Counted from the first letter of the stretch, positions 41,361 to 51,233 are shown. The stretch is 64,000 nucleotides of DNA from Roseburia_D yibonii (GCF_014297335.1 NZ_JACOQH010000003.1:297413-361412); one strand, 5' to 3'. Numbers and translations: made by a program. The notes: generated by a model from the sequence alone, not told the origin.

Positions 41361-43319
41361 CTACTCTTTTTTATTTGCTCCCTGATAAGAAAAGAACACG
41401 TCACTGCGGTTTTTCTTATCAAACATATCGTTATACTGTAAGATCTGATACTGATCCAGCATTTCTTTTTCTTCTCCGGTCGCATCGACGTAGTGCTTGT
41501 ATTCCCCATCCTGCGTAGAATAAAAGCCGCGCGAGTTCATTGCCGGAACCTTCGTCTGCAGATCCTCCAGAAATTTGTGATATGGCGTCAACGGCAGCCC
41601 CGCCTTATCCAACACCATGGTGGACAGATAGTTGAGTGATGTATGCACATCCGTCTGCGTCTCTGAATCATAGTTTGTCCAGATGAAGAACGGCACGGTA
41701 AACAGTTCTTCCAGTTCATCGATCGTAAGCCCGGAAAGGCCTTTTCCGTTCATCTGACGGTAAAAGCTGCTGTTTAAGCTCGGCTGATGATCTCCGAAAA
41801 AGACGATCTCCACCTTCTGATCCACATTCGAGAAATAATTGATCAGTTTTTCCAGTGCCTGATCGCTGGTATTGACCAGGGACAGATACTGGTTTACATC
41901 CGAATAATAACCATTGGTCATCCGCACATTCTCGGTAAAGTTCGGATACTCATCGGTATAACCACCGTGATTTTGCATGGTAATGCTCATGATAAAGAGC
42001 TTCTCATCCGGATCTTTCGCCTCATACTGCGCGATGATCTTATTGTAAAGCTCCTCGTCCGTGATGTATTCACGCACAATGTTGCTCTGATCAAAATCAT
42101 CGATAAAATAACTCTGGGTAAATCCAAGCAGCGGATAAACCTTATTTCTGCTCCAGCCGGTCGCGTAATACGGATGCATGGACACACAGTTATAGCCGTA
42201 GCTTTCGAGCGTGCTGACCAGTGAATAGGTATTTCCCGATACATACTGCTGATACGCCACAGAGCCGCTCGGCAGATACGCCATCGTGTTTCCGGTCAGG
42301 AATTCCCACTCGGAGTTCGGCGTCTTTGCCCCGAATACCGACGAGAGCGCGCAGCCTTTTGTAATATTGGTATCCATCGAATCCAGAAACGGCGTCACTT
42401 CCTGATTTGTGCGCAGATCACCAATCACGCCAAGATCCGCAAAGGACTCATTCATGATCGCGATGATGACCGGTGCGTCCTCTGTTTCCTTCGCGACATC
42501 CGCATCCGCCGCCGTCGTTCCATACTTGTCTTCCAGTTCCTTTATGGTGTCCAGCGAATAATCCGCCGGTTTTTCCACAAAGGAATCACGGATTCCCAGC
42601 ACAAAATTCAAAATATAACCGTTGCGGTAGGTTCCTTTCTGTTCCCAGGTCTCTGTCACGATCAACTCTGCCTTGATCGCAATATGGGTGACCAGGACAA
42701 CCGCCGCGCAAAGGCTGAGTGCCCGCAGCACATAGATCCGTTTAAACGAAAGATTGATCCGCCGGATCCCCGCCACATACACGATTGATAAAATGACCGC
42801 CATCGCAGCTCTTGTATCCAGCGAAAAGTGATACTCAGACGCAACGCTGAGCCCGGTGGAGATTGCTTTTAAATCTCCGAAGGTAAACTCATTCTGGCGG
42901 AACTGCCACACGAAGTAATTGATCCCGCCAAGCGACATCAGAAAAATATGCGCTGTCATACAGGCGATCTTCGGACGCGCGGTAAGAAAAATCAGTCCCA
43001 GATAAACCACCGCGCAGCACAAAATATTTAAAGTCCATTTCTGGCTTGTGATCCTCGTACGATCCTCCGGCAAAAGCAGCATATGCTGGATCAGAAGTTC
43101 GGTAAACACACTGCTCACCGCCACCTCAAGCGCCAGCCATACATAGTTGAGTTTCGGTGTAAGTTCTATCGAAAGACCTTTCAGCAGGAAATAAACCGCG
43201 CCGAATATAACCGCCATAAGCGGTGTTTTCCCGGAATAAAGACAGAAGCCCAACATAACCGCAAATGCGATCCCGCTCGTAATGCAGTTTCTTTTCTCAA
43301 ATGTAAATTCAAATTTCAT
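41361..43319 (-). CDS. lipoteichoic acid synthase-like sulfatase-fold membrane enzyme
   Basis: 652 aa. Residues 1-~210 contain about five membrane helices (ITSGIAFAVMLGFCLYSG, AVIFGAVYFLLKGL, LNILCCAVVYLGLIFLT and others). The rest is an extracellular sulfatase-type domain: VIIAIMNESFADL near residue 290 (metal-binding Glu), a SVFGAKTPNSEWEFLTGNT segment with the candidate nucleophile Thr, and VFFGDHQPSL near residue 520 with metal-binding Asp-His. LtaS-type enzymes polymerise glycerophosphate or transfer phospho-alcohols outside the cell. Glycerophosphate polymer synthesis is likely but not certain. Confidence 0.88.
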   Translation of the reverse strand: MKFEFTFEKRNCITSGIAFAVMLGFCLYSGKTPLMAVIFGAVYFLLKGLSIELTPKLNYVWLALEVAVSSVFTELLIQHMLLLPEDRTRITSQKWTLNILCCAVVYLGLIFLTARPKIACMTAHIFLMSLGGINYFVWQFRQNEFTFGDLKAISTGLSVASEYHFSLDTRAAMAVILSIVYVAGIRRINLSFKRIYVLRALSLCAAVVLVTHIAIKAELIVTETWEQKGTYRNGYILNFVLGIRDSFVEKPADYSLDTIKELEDKYGTTAADADVAKETEDAPVIIAIMNESFADLGVIGDLRTNQEVTPFLDSMDTNITKGCALSSVFGAKTPNSEWEFLTGNTMAYLPSGSVAYQQYVSGNTYSLVSTLESYGYNCVSMHPYYATGWSRNKVYPLLGFTQSYFIDDFDQSNIVREYITDEELYNKIIAQYEAKDPDEKLFIMSITMQNHGGYTDEYPNFTENVRMTNGYYSDVNQYLSLVNTSDQALEKLINYFSNVDQKVEIVFFGDHQPSLNSSFYRQMNGKGLSGLTIDELEELFTVPFFIWTNYDSETQTDVHTSLNYLSTMVLDKAGLPLTPYHKFLEDLQTKVPAMNSRGFYSTQDGEYKHYVDATGEEKEMLDQYQILQYNDMFDKKNRSDVFFSYQGANKKE

Positions 43320-43442
43320 AATGCATTCCTGTTCCTGTTTCTATAATCTATCCCAATATACTTTCATTTTTCCCTACGCTACTATACCGCAAATCCGCGT
43401 CTTTTACAAGAGTCCGCCGGATTTCCCGCTTTTTTATGCAAG

Positions 43443-43480
43443 AAAAAACACATCCGCCTTTCTTTAGACAGATGTGCTTT
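43443..43480 (-). terminator. terminator of the flippase-like/radical SAM operon
   Basis: On the minus strand AAAGCACATC pairs with GATGTGTTTT across a 16-nt loop, running into TTTTTT. It begins at the stop codon of 43479-44486. Confidence 0.7.
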
Positions 43481-44486
43481 AACTGTTTCTTTGTATGCGT
43501 TTCTTCCTCTGATGGTTCAGCGCCACAACCGCCCCGATCAGAAACGGAAATACGAATGTCGCAAAACGATATAACAGGGATGTGGACCCCGCAAGTCCTG
43601 TCCCGATCAATACGGAAAAAAGCAGTGTAAATACAAACTCAGTGGAACCGATCCCTGCCGGTGAAGGGATCACCGCCGCGAGCATCGCCGTCAAAGACAT
43701 GACTGCCATTCCCTGAAACAGCGTAAGATCACACTCGGCACGCAGCACCAGATACGGGATCGAATACCAGCAGGCGAATTTCAGCAGATTTTTTAAGACC
43801 GCTGTAAAGATCAGTCTGCCATCCCGCAGAAGATCTCTCGTCGCCTCCTCCAAAATCCCGCAGTATTCCGCAAGCTGCGCCTTCTGGCGCTCTATTTTTC
43901 CGTTCAGTTTACGGTTCACCTTTTCGCTCAGCCACAAAAGCAGCCGGTGAAACCGCGTCGAACAGCAAAACAGAAGCAGAAAACACGCCACGACCACGGT
44001 AATCCCATAGCCGAGCACGAGCATCCAGAGATACGAGCTGTAGTTCTGCTTAAAAAATCCAAAATTAAAGATCAAAAGAAGAACCGACAGGATCGCGATG
44101 CTCACTTTATGGATCACATACTCGATCATATACATGCCTGTGGATTTTGAATAATCGATCTCTTTTTCATGGAAATAATAGATCGCCGCGATCCCCGCGC
44201 CACTGCCCAGCGTTGCCACACGGTAAAAGCTGCAGTAAAACGCGCTCTCCACACCGTCCAGATAACGAAACCCCGGATTATAATGACGCGCGAATGCATA
44301 AGTGATCCATCCTTCCACGAGCTCATAGAGCACAGACGCCGCGCAGATCGCAAGAATGACCTGAAAAGACGTCTGTTTTAACTGCTCCGCGATCGGCTTT
44401 GCCGAATCGCGGAATGTATACACGATCGCCGCTACGATCGCGGCAACAAATATTAATTTTATGATCTGTTTCTTTTTTCCGCGGAT
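43479..44486 (-). CDS. UPF0104/LPG-synthase-like transmembrane protein, probable AUC start
   Basis: The frame is open from a TGA at 44495-44493. The only canonical start, GTG at 44423, lies inside the first membrane helix (KKKQIIKLIFVAAIVAAIVY) and has no ribosome site. An ATC at 44486 sits 9 bases after AAGGAG and gives a 335-aa protein with the expected basic N-terminus and complete first helix. About seven to eight membrane helices follow, with PSPAGIGSTEFVF near residue 285, the motif of the MprF-flippase-like/UPF0104 family. These move or affect lipids in the membrane. Probably co-transcribed with the radical SAM gene 13 bases upstream. Confidence 0.8.
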   Translation of the reverse strand: MRGKKKQIIKLIFVAAIVAAIVYTFRDSAKPIAEQLKQTSFQVILAICAASVLYELVEGWITYAFARHYNPGFRYLDGVESAFYCSFYRVATLGSGAGIAAIYYFHEKEIDYSKSTGMYMIEYVIHKVSIAILSVLLLIFNFGFFKQNYSSYLWMLVLGYGITVVVACFLLLFCCSTRFHRLLLWLSEKVNRKLNGKIERQKAQLAEYCGILEEATRDLLRDGRLIFTAVLKNLLKFACWYSIPYLVLRAECDLTLFQGMAVMSLTAMLAAVIPSPAGIGSTEFVFTLLFSVLIGTGLAGSTSLLYRFATFVFPFLIGAVVALNHQRKKRIQRNS

Positions 44487-44499
44487 GAAAGATCACTCC

Positions 44500-45897
44500 T
44501 TACTTTTTCTTGTAATTAGTATAACCTTTTTGTTCATGCGGATGCGCTGCCCATAACTTATCCGCAGTTCCCTGCCACTCTTTTGCATATTCCACGCATT
44601 TTCCACACAGATGCTCTACCGGTTCTACTTCTTCTACGTCTGTAGAGTGCGCTCCACTTTCGTGAACCATCTTCTGTAAGAGTTCCGGATTCTCAAGCAT
44701 CGGGCACGGACGAAGCATGTTCTCATTGAACGGCTGACCGTCTCTGTATGCCATGAAAAGCGGCTGTTTCAGACATTCTAACAGGCTCTTCTCGCGGATA
44801 TTCGCTCCTGAGTAATGGATGAATACACACGGCTCCACATCACCCTTCGGATTGATATGACAGTAATTTCTTCCTCCGGCGATACATCCTCCGACATATT
44901 CACCATCGTTCTGGAAGTCCATAACGAAGATTTCCTTACCACCTTCAAATCCACGGACTTCACGGATTCTGTGGTAAATATATTCTCTCTGCTCTTTGGT
45001 CGGCATCAGTTCAGGAGATGCTTTCATACCTACCGGCATCAGATGGAAATACCATGCGAAACGGCTTCCGTGCTCGATCAGCAGATCAAAGAACTCATCG
45101 CTTGTTACGGCATCCATGTTCTTGGATGTATAACATACGGAGTTACCAAAGATCAGTCCGTTTTCATGAAGCAGATCCATTGCCGCGATAACCTTGTCGA
45201 ATACACCGTTTCCTCTACGGAAATCGTTGGTGTCCTCAAATCCTTCCAGACTGATGGAAAGGGAAAGGTTTCCGACACGTTTCATATCATCACAGAATTT
45301 CTGGTCAACCAGTGTACCGTTTGTGTAGCTGTGGAATGCACATTCATTGTGCTTCTCGCACAGTTTGATCAGATCCGCTTTGCGGACTAACGGTTCTCCA
45401 CCGGTAAACATATAGAAATAAATTCCAAGTTCTTTTCCCTGTGTAACAATGCTGTCCAGCTCATCAAATGTCAGATTTAACTTGTTACCGTACTCTGCTG
45501 CCCAGCATCCGGTACAGTGCAGATTACATGCGCTGGTCGGATCCATCAGGATCAGCCACGGGATATTGCAGTTATGCACTTCTCTCATCTTACGGATCGT
45601 CTTGGTTCCGCAGAATGCTGCCTGATAACCTAAATTCAGTGCTGTCATTTTCGCAACATGCGGATCTGTCTCATCCAAAAGACGGTTCACATATCTCATC
45701 CATTTCTGATCCGGGTTCTGGATCATCTTTCTTGCGCCGTCGTATGCAGCAGCCTGAAAGTTGTCGCCCATAAATTTCTGTGCCAGATCAACGATCTGAA
45801 GCAGTCCTTTTTCGCGGTCTTTATTAATATGCTTTAATGCCACATCGATTGCCGCACTAAATGCTTTTCTTTCAACTGCCTGTGTTAATTTTGCCAT
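44500..45897 (-). CDS. radical SAM protein with C-terminal cysteine cluster
   Basis: 465 aa from ATG 45897 behind TGGAGG. Residues ~1-105 are helical. The radical SAM core begins with DPTSACNLHCTGCWA near residue 120 (C-x3-C-x2-C), then FTGGEPLVRK (SAM-binding GGE) and LSISLEGFEDTNDFRRG. The C-terminal part has extra cysteines (GGCIAGGRNYCHINPKGDVEPC, given in parts GGCIAGG, YCHINPKGD, VEPC, then RPCPML and LCGKC), a SPASM-like auxiliary cluster arrangement. The substrate is unknown. Its place beside a lipid-flippase-like membrane protein hints at lipid or cell-envelope modification. Confidence 0.85.
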   Translation of the reverse strand: MAKLTQAVERKAFSAAIDVALKHINKDREKGLLQIVDLAQKFMGDNFQAAAYDGARKMIQNPDQKWMRYVNRLLDETDPHVAKMTALNLGYQAAFCGTKTIRKMREVHNCNIPWLILMDPTSACNLHCTGCWAAEYGNKLNLTFDELDSIVTQGKELGIYFYMFTGGEPLVRKADLIKLCEKHNECAFHSYTNGTLVDQKFCDDMKRVGNLSLSISLEGFEDTNDFRRGNGVFDKVIAAMDLLHENGLIFGNSVCYTSKNMDAVTSDEFFDLLIEHGSRFAWYFHLMPVGMKASPELMPTKEQREYIYHRIREVRGFEGGKEIFVMDFQNDGEYVGGCIAGGRNYCHINPKGDVEPCVFIHYSGANIREKSLLECLKQPLFMAYRDGQPFNENMLRPCPMLENPELLQKMVHESGAHSTDVEEVEPVEHLCGKCVEYAKEWQGTADKLWAAHPHEQKGYTNYKKK

Positions 45898-46100
45898 CTC
45901 ACAAACCTCCATGCTCTTCCTTTAACTTTTGAATAAATCTAGGTGTCAGTATATGTAAATATAATTCACATGAACATATGCAATCACATTTTTATGTATT
46001 CCTGCAATATACATTTTCACCATTTTGTCAATTTCAATATACAAAAGTCTGACTTTGTAGCAGCTTTTTCTTTTGCTTATGTGCAACGCCGCTACATGGA

Positions 46101-46128
46101 ATTATACCTAAAATCAAACTTTTGTCAA
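46101..46128 (-). promoter_or_regulatory. sigma-A promoter of the radical SAM operon
   Basis: On the minus strand perfect TTGACA (46128-46123), 16-base spacer, perfect TATAAT (46106-46101). It gives a leader of about 200 nt. The rest of the 315-base divergent gap is AT-rich, and I see no gene in it. On the plus strand an extended -10 (TGGTATACT, -10 at 46162-46167) may serve 46213. Confidence 0.75.
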
Positions 46129-46212
46129 TAAATCATTCCTCAAATGCACACATTATTGTGGTATACTGTTTTTGTATGTTTAGCTGTATTTTTTCACGAA
46201 AGGAGCATCTTT

Positions 46213-47175
46213 ATGCCGGGATTTACCACACATTACCTATTCGGTGTTAAAACCTGCCACAGACTTGGCGCTTCCCCGCTCAGACGGGAGCTTATGGAAA
46301 ACCATACCGCGTTTGGCCTCGGGCTTCAGGGACCGGATATTTTCTTTTATGATCTTCCTTCTTATGTTATCTATAAAAATAACATCGGCTCTGTCGCGCA
46401 CACGACCGACACCGGGAAATTTCTGTTTTTCCTGCTTCAGAGCCGTTTTTTATTCCCGAAAGGAAAAAAACGTCAGATCGCGGAGAGCTATATTGCCGGC
46501 TTTATCGGGCATTATCTTCTCGACACCACCTGCCACCCTTATGTATACGACCGCTCGAAAAGCTGCTCGGACAGTGCCACCGCTTTCGCGCCGCATGTAT
46601 ATCTGGAGACCGACATTGATACCGCGTTTCTGCGCCATTATAAAAAAAAGCTGCCTTCGGAATTCTATCAGGAGCGCACCATCGCTTTAAGCCAAACCGG
46701 ACATTTTGTGATCGCGAAGATCCTGCACCACTGCTACTCCAATGTATATCCGAATCTCCATGTGTCTTTTCAGACGACGCTGCGCGCGACTTATTTCATG
46801 CCGCTTGCCGCAGGACTTTTGCATGATAACACCGGAAAAAAGAAGGCGCTTGCCAGAAAGTGTGAGGGACTTCTGCTCGGTCATCCGTATTTCTCCGCCC
46901 TGATCCCGAGTGATTTCCTTCAATTTTCGGCGGATCCTTTAAATCAGGCGCACCGCCCCTGGAAAAATCCGTGGAACGAAAATGCGGTCTCCACAGCCTC
47001 TTTCCCGTCGCTCTTCTCCTCTGCGTCACGCCGCTACGCCGGATACTTAAAACGGCTGGACGAGCTGTTTTCCTGCAAAAACGAAGCCGTGCTTCCAATA
47101 TTGGAGGGCAGACTGCTTGCCGACCTCGGAAATAAATCCTACCACAGTGGCATGGACTGTCGTATCCCAAGTTAG
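46213..47175 (+). CDS. zinc-dependent phospholipase C family protein
   Basis: 320 aa from ATG 46213, behind AAAGGAG; the frame's earlier ATG (46144) lies before that site. N-terminus MPGFTTHYLFGVKTCHRL, then FGLGLQGPDIFFYDLPSY near residue 40 (metal-binding Asp) and AGFIGHYLLDTTCHPYVY near residue 95 (H-x3-D and further His). These match the zinc-dependent phospholipase C (PF00882-type) fold. No signal peptide, so it is probably cytoplasmic. Common as a single gene in Lachnospiraceae; physiological substrate unknown. Confidence 0.82.
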   Translation: MPGFTTHYLFGVKTCHRLGASPLRRELMENHTAFGLGLQGPDIFFYDLPSYVIYKNNIGSVAHTTDTGKFLFFLLQSRFLFPKGKKRQIAESYIAGFIGHYLLDTTCHPYVYDRSKSCSDSATAFAPHVYLETDIDTAFLRHYKKKLPSEFYQERTIALSQTGHFVIAKILHHCYSNVYPNLHVSFQTTLRATYFMPLAAGLLHDNTGKKKALARKCEGLLLGHPYFSALIPSDFLQFSADPLNQAHRPWKNPWNENAVSTASFPSLFSSASRRYAGYLKRLDELFSCKNEAVLPILEGRLLADLGNKSYHSGMDCRIPS

Positions 47176-47195
47176 GCCACGCTTGTTGCTAATGC

Positions 47196-47240
47196 AAAAA
47201 CGCCTTTCGGACACTTTTTCTGATCCGAAAGGCGTTTTTT
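47196..47240. terminator. bidirectional terminator
   Basis: AAAAACGCCTTTCGGA pairs perfectly with TCCGAAAGGCGTTTTT, flanked by A and T runs, between convergent genes. Confidence 0.9.
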
Positions 47241-47249
47241 CTTCTCATT

Positions 47250-48182
47250 TTATTCAAAAAATTCTCTGATCTGATGCAAAACAATATCCATAAGCCCGGT
47301 TCTTGCCTCAACACTCGCCCAGGCGATGTGAGGCGTGATGAACAGCCTGTTACTGTCTTTGATCTCACGCAGCGGATTATCCTCCCGCATTGGCTCAGCA
47401 CTTAAAACATCCAGGCCCGCCGCTGCAATCTGTCCACATTTTAACGCTTCCGCAAGATCTTTTTCCACAACGATCGGCCCTCTTCCCACATTTAAAAAGA
47501 CTGCCGTGGGTTTCATTTTTTCAAATGCCTCCCGGTTCATCAGACCGCGTGTCGCGTCCGTAAGCGGTGCATGCACAGAAACGATGTCCGACTCTCTTAA
47601 CAGCGTATCCAGATCGGTCCGCTCGTATCCCGGCTGCGTATTCTTTCCGGATGTGGAATAGTAGATCACATGACAGCCGAATGCCTTCGCGAGATCCGCA
47701 ACCCGTCTTCCGATCGCGCCAAGCCCGATGATGCCCCAGGTTTTTCCGCTGATCTCATGAAACACATTGCCAAAATGCGAGAACGAGCGATCCCCGATGT
47801 ACTGTTCCGTTTTGACATAATCATCATAGTAGCGCAGCTTCTCGTACAGATAAAAAAGCAACGCAAAAGTATGCTGTGCCACACTCTCTGTGGAATATCC
47901 AGCTACGTTCCGCCAGGCGATCCCGCGTTTTTCCAGATAATCTTTATCCAGATTATCGGTGCCGGTCGCCGTCACACAGACCAGTTTCAGATTTTTTGCT
48001 TTTTTCAATGTCGTCTCATTGATCGGTATCTTGTTGATCACGACCACATCCGCATCCGTGATCCGCTCCGCCGCCTCTTCGGACGTGGAATAGTCATACC
48101 GCTTTACTTCTCCAAGCACATCGAAGCCGGACAGATCGATGTCCGCCCCGATCGATGCCGCATCCAGAAATACGATCTTCAT
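47250..48182 (-). CDS. D-2-hydroxyacid dehydrogenase (NAD-binding)
   Basis: 310 aa. GKTWGIIGLGAIGRRVADLA near residue 145 is the NAD-binding loop; SIVSVHAPLTDATRGLMNRE, FLNVGRGPIVVE (catalytic Arg) and the terminal HIAWASVEAR (catalytic His) follow. Members include glycerate/hydroxypyruvate reductases and D-lactate dehydrogenases; the specific acid is not readable. Its start overlaps the transporter stop by ATGA, so it may process a product of the imported substrate. Confidence 0.9.
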   Translation of the reverse strand: MKIVFLDAASIGADIDLSGFDVLGEVKRYDYSTSEEAAERITDADVVVINKIPINETTLKKAKNLKLVCVTATGTDNLDKDYLEKRGIAWRNVAGYSTESVAQHTFALLFYLYEKLRYYDDYVKTEQYIGDRSFSHFGNVFHEISGKTWGIIGLGAIGRRVADLAKAFGCHVIYYSTSGKNTQPGYERTDLDTLLRESDIVSVHAPLTDATRGLMNREAFEKMKPTAVFLNVGRGPIVVEKDLAEALKCGQIAAAGLDVLSAEPMREDNPLREIKDSNRLFITPHIAWASVEARTGLMDIVLHQIREFFE

Positions 48183-49642
48183 TTCTTTTTTTCTCCTTCC
48201 GTGTCACCAAGTTTTTTTGCGATCTCCTTCATGGTCTTCATATCCAGACTGTAAAAATGCATGGACAACAGTGAGATGACCCATCCTATGATTGGGACGA
48301 TACAGAACAAAAAGATCGTTGTCCACTTTAAGACCGGTGTCAGCGTATCCTCGATCTGCGGGAAACGGCTGTTGTAACCGATCGCAAGCATGACCAGTCC
48401 GACAAACGCTGTTCCGAGCGCCGCAAATACTTTATCCACGAAGGAAAACAGCGCCCCCATAAGTCCCGGCACAAATTTTCCGCTGCGGTACTGCTCATAA
48501 TCGGAGCAGTCCGCGATCATCGGCACCACCATATTGTTTGTGATGGACTTACAGCCATTGAGCAGTACATAGACCACGAAAAACGCTATGCTGATCGCGT
48601 TAATTTTATGTAAACCGAAATTCACGGTGTTGATACTATCCTGCAGGAGGGCAACGATCATAACCACCTGAAACACAATCCCGAAATAAGTAAACAGCAC
48701 GAGTGCCTTCTTCTGTCCCATCCGCTGTGCCACCTTGATCCCGGCAGCAACAACGATAAGGGTCGGCACCGCCGTGATCACACCGATCAGTCCCGCAATG
48801 CCATAATTCTGCATCAGTATGCCATAGAGCATGACGCCCACGGTGGTATGCCCATAAACCGTCGCTGCGAATTTGTTGGAACACGCCGCAAGGATCAGCA
48901 TATCGATCGGCTTGTTGTTTTTTATGATCTCAAGATAATCCCTTACCCGGATCTTCTGTTTCTTATGTCTGCGGTAATTCTCCGCCCGGTCCTTGTTCCA
49001 GATCCCGATGATCGCGCCCGCCGTGCAGAGCGCTGAGAGAACGATCACCCAGAGCGCGTATTCATGGTACAGCTTTACATTGGTATAGCCGCCATACTTT
49101 GGTACGAGGTAGTTTGCCGCCAAAAGGATGCTTCCTCCATACGCCGCCATGATAAAAACCGAATCAAAGCAGGTGGAAAGCGGCCGCTTCGCCGGATTGT
49201 TCGTGATGACCGCCTGCGCGGACTTGCCGACTACTGTCTGAAGGGTATACCCGATCACGAACAATGCGTACACCACGATAAAATAAATGATACGAAACGG
49301 TTTCGGAATGTATTCCAGTGTCCCGAAAAGCAGTAACGTGCTTCCCGCCATGATCACGTTGCCCCACAGCATATACGGACGGAATTTTCCGTGCTTTCCC
49401 TTGGCACGATCCAGAAGGAATCCGGCTATCGGATCCGTCACTCCGTCAAATACATTCAATGCTGTCAGGAGGAAAGAGATCAGAACCACGCTAAATCCGG
49501 CTATGGAATTCGCGTAATAAGACGCGTATCCCATCAACGCGAGATAGAGGTTCGTCGCCGCGTTGTTCAGCGAAAACAGTGCGATCTGATATATTTTTGC
49601 CTCATTATATACAGTTCCTTTTTCTTTTGCGCTTTTTTCCAT
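48179..49642 (-). CDS. GPH-type glycoside/uronide cation symporter (MFS)
   Basis: 487 aa with about 12 membrane helices. NVFDGVTDPIAGFLLDRAKGKHGKFRP (parts: DGVTDPIAGFLLD, GKHGKFRPY) is the classic loop 2-3 signature of the MelB/GusB family. Members import glycosides or glucuronides with Na+ or H+. Operon with a hydroxyacid dehydrogenase. The end is cytoplasmic and Lys-rich. Confidence 0.88.
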   Translation of the reverse strand: MEKSAKEKGTVYNEAKIYQIALFSLNNAATNLYLALMGYASYYANSIAGFSVVLISFLLTALNVFDGVTDPIAGFLLDRAKGKHGKFRPYMLWGNVIMAGSTLLLFGTLEYIPKPFRIIYFIVVYALFVIGYTLQTVVGKSAQAVITNNPAKRPLSTCFDSVFIMAAYGGSILLAANYLVPKYGGYTNVKLYHEYALWVIVLSALCTAGAIIGIWNKDRAENYRRHKKQKIRVRDYLEIIKNNKPIDMLILAACSNKFAATVYGHTTVGVMLYGILMQNYGIAGLIGVITAVPTLIVVAAGIKVAQRMGQKKALVLFTYFGIVFQVVMIVALLQDSINTVNFGLHKINAISIAFFVVYVLLNGCKSITNNMVVPMIADCSDYEQYRSGKFVPGLMGALFSFVDKVFAALGTAFVGLVMLAIGYNSRFPQIEDTLTPVLKWTTIFLFCIVPIIGWVISLLSMHFYSLDMKTMKEIAKKLGDTEGEKKK

Positions 49643-49674
49643 CTTCCTTATCTCCGCTGCAAAAATGGTGTCCG

Positions 49675-50526
49675 TTAAGCTTCGAGATATTCTTTGAGCT
49701 CCGGCAGCAGAAGTCTGGTCTCATTATAGCCCTGGTCGTAGAGCCGCTCGAGTTTGTCCATATTCCGCTCTGCCCTGCCGATGCCGTAGGTATCTTCCGG
49801 CGCAATGATAAAGACTTTTCCTTCTTTTTCCAGCTCTTTCAGTTCATCCAGGCATGCGTTATACTTATCCGCACGCGCGAGCATTGCCTCCGCCACCTTG
49901 GGATATCTGCAGTACATCTTGCTGAAAAGCTTCGTGGAACGATCCGTTCCCTTGCGGTAATCCCTCGTCTGGGTCAGCACGACGATATTTTTGTCACAGC
50001 CGGCCTCTATCGCCTTTTTATATGGAATGGAGTCCGCCACACCGCCGTCCACATAATAGTGATGGCCAACCTTCACCGGCTGAAACAGCAGCGGGAGCGC
50101 GCAGCTCGCCACTACCGTTGTAAATTTACGGTCATCGCGTGGAACCGGCAGGTATTCCGCTTTTCCGGTATGGATATTGGTTGCGACCGCGACCACTTCT
50201 CCCGGGAACGCGGCAAAGGTATCGTAATCAAACGGTACCAGCTTTTCCGGTATTTCTCCAAAAATAAAATCTACATTAAAAAAATTACGTTCACTTCGAT
50301 TGAGCAGATGTGACATCCCCATATAACGCTTGTCCTTGACATATTCTCTGGCAATTTTTAAATTCCGGCCCTTCTGCTTTGATATATAAGATGTCCCATA
50401 AGCCATTCCGGCAGAAACTCCGATAAAATAATCCGGCATGATCTCCCCGTCCAACAACGCATCCATCACTCCGCAGGAAAAGATCGCCCTGTTTGCTCCG
50501 CCTTCCATTGTGATTCCCAGTTTCAT
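49675..50526 (-). CDS. patatin-like phospholipase (YjjU/RssA type)
   Basis: 283 aa from ATG 50526 behind AAAGGGG. MKLGITMEGGANRAIFSCGV gives the oxyanion-hole loop; FIGVSAGMAYG carries the catalytic Ser (G-x-S-x-G), and YVDGGVADSIPY the catalytic Asp (D-G-G). Cytoplasmic lipid acyl hydrolase by family. Upstream there is an extended -10 element (TGCTATAAT near 50571-50563 on the minus strand). Confidence 0.9.
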   Translation of the reverse strand: MKLGITMEGGANRAIFSCGVMDALLDGEIMPDYFIGVSAGMAYGTSYISKQKGRNLKIAREYVKDKRYMGMSHLLNRSERNFFNVDFIFGEIPEKLVPFDYDTFAAFPGEVVAVATNIHTGKAEYLPVPRDDRKFTTVVASCALPLLFQPVKVGHHYYVDGGVADSIPYKKAIEAGCDKNIVVLTQTRDYRKGTDRSTKLFSKMYCRYPKVAEAMLARADKYNACLDELKELEKEGKVFIIAPEDTYGIGRAERNMDKLERLYDQGYNETRLLLPELKEYLEA

Positions 50527-50644
50527 GTTGTTTCCCCTTTCTTTATGCCTCAATCGCTATGATTATAGCACATTCTTTCCAAAATAAACTATTTGTAATC
50601 CTTAATTTTTTGTAAACATTTCCCTTAAAACAGTTAAAAATAAA

Positions 50645-50673
50645 TAAAAAAACGGGACAGCCTCCGCTGTCCC
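50645..50673 (-). terminator. terminator of the NfeD-like gene
   Basis: On the minus strand GGGACAGC pairs with GCTGTCCC over GGAG, followed by GTTTTTTT. Confidence 0.88.
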
Positions 50674-50692
50674 AAAACTTTTCTTAAATTTC

Positions 50693-51139
50693 TTATTTCT
50701 GGCTCTCCGCTTCGACTGCCCGCAGGATCAGTTTCACGCCGGAGATCTCCACTACTTCGCCCCGCATGCCTGCTTCCAGCGTCTGCGCGTCATCCTCCAT
50801 ACGCGCGGTCCATTCCTGTCCGTCCAGATCCGCCGTACCGGTTCCCGCAAGATTATCCACCTTTTCTTTGATCAGTACCTGCTTTCCGATCGCGCTCTCA
50901 TAGTTCGTCCGGACACGTCCCGGTTTGACGCATTTTACAACAAACGGCCGGGTGAAAAACAGTAACACCAGTGACACCGCAAAAAATGCCGCGACCTGCC
51001 ATCCGATGTCTACGCCAAGCGCCGCTAAGATCAGTGCGACCAGCGCGCCTCCCGCAAACCATATTGTCGCGAGACCAACCGTAATAAATTCAATTATCAG
51101 AAATACAATTAACAGTACAATCCATGTAATAACGACCAT
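50693..51139 (-). CDS. NfeD-like short membrane protein
   Basis: 148 aa from ATG 51139, behind GGGAGGAG; the longer frame to 51244 is unsupported. Three membrane helices fill residues ~1-80 (MVVITWIVLLIVFLIIEFIT and following), then a soluble OB-fold (IGKQVLIKEKVDNLAGTG, VVEISGVKLIL). This is the short NfeD form without the ClpP-like protease, usually a partner of stomatin/flotillin-type proteins. No such partner is seen here. Confidence 0.88.
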   Translation of the reverse strand: MVVITWIVLLIVFLIIEFITVGLATIWFAGGALVALILAALGVDIGWQVAAFFAVSLVLLFFTRPFVVKCVKPGRVRTNYESAIGKQVLIKEKVDNLAGTGTADLDGQEWTARMEDDAQTLEAGMRGEVVEISGVKLILRAVEAESQK

Positions 51140-51233
51140 ATAACTCCTCCCTGAACTTTTCACACGAATTTTTCTTTTTTCAGATTCAGTATATCTGATT
51201 TTTCCTGTAAATGCAATGTGGTAAAATTTTCTC

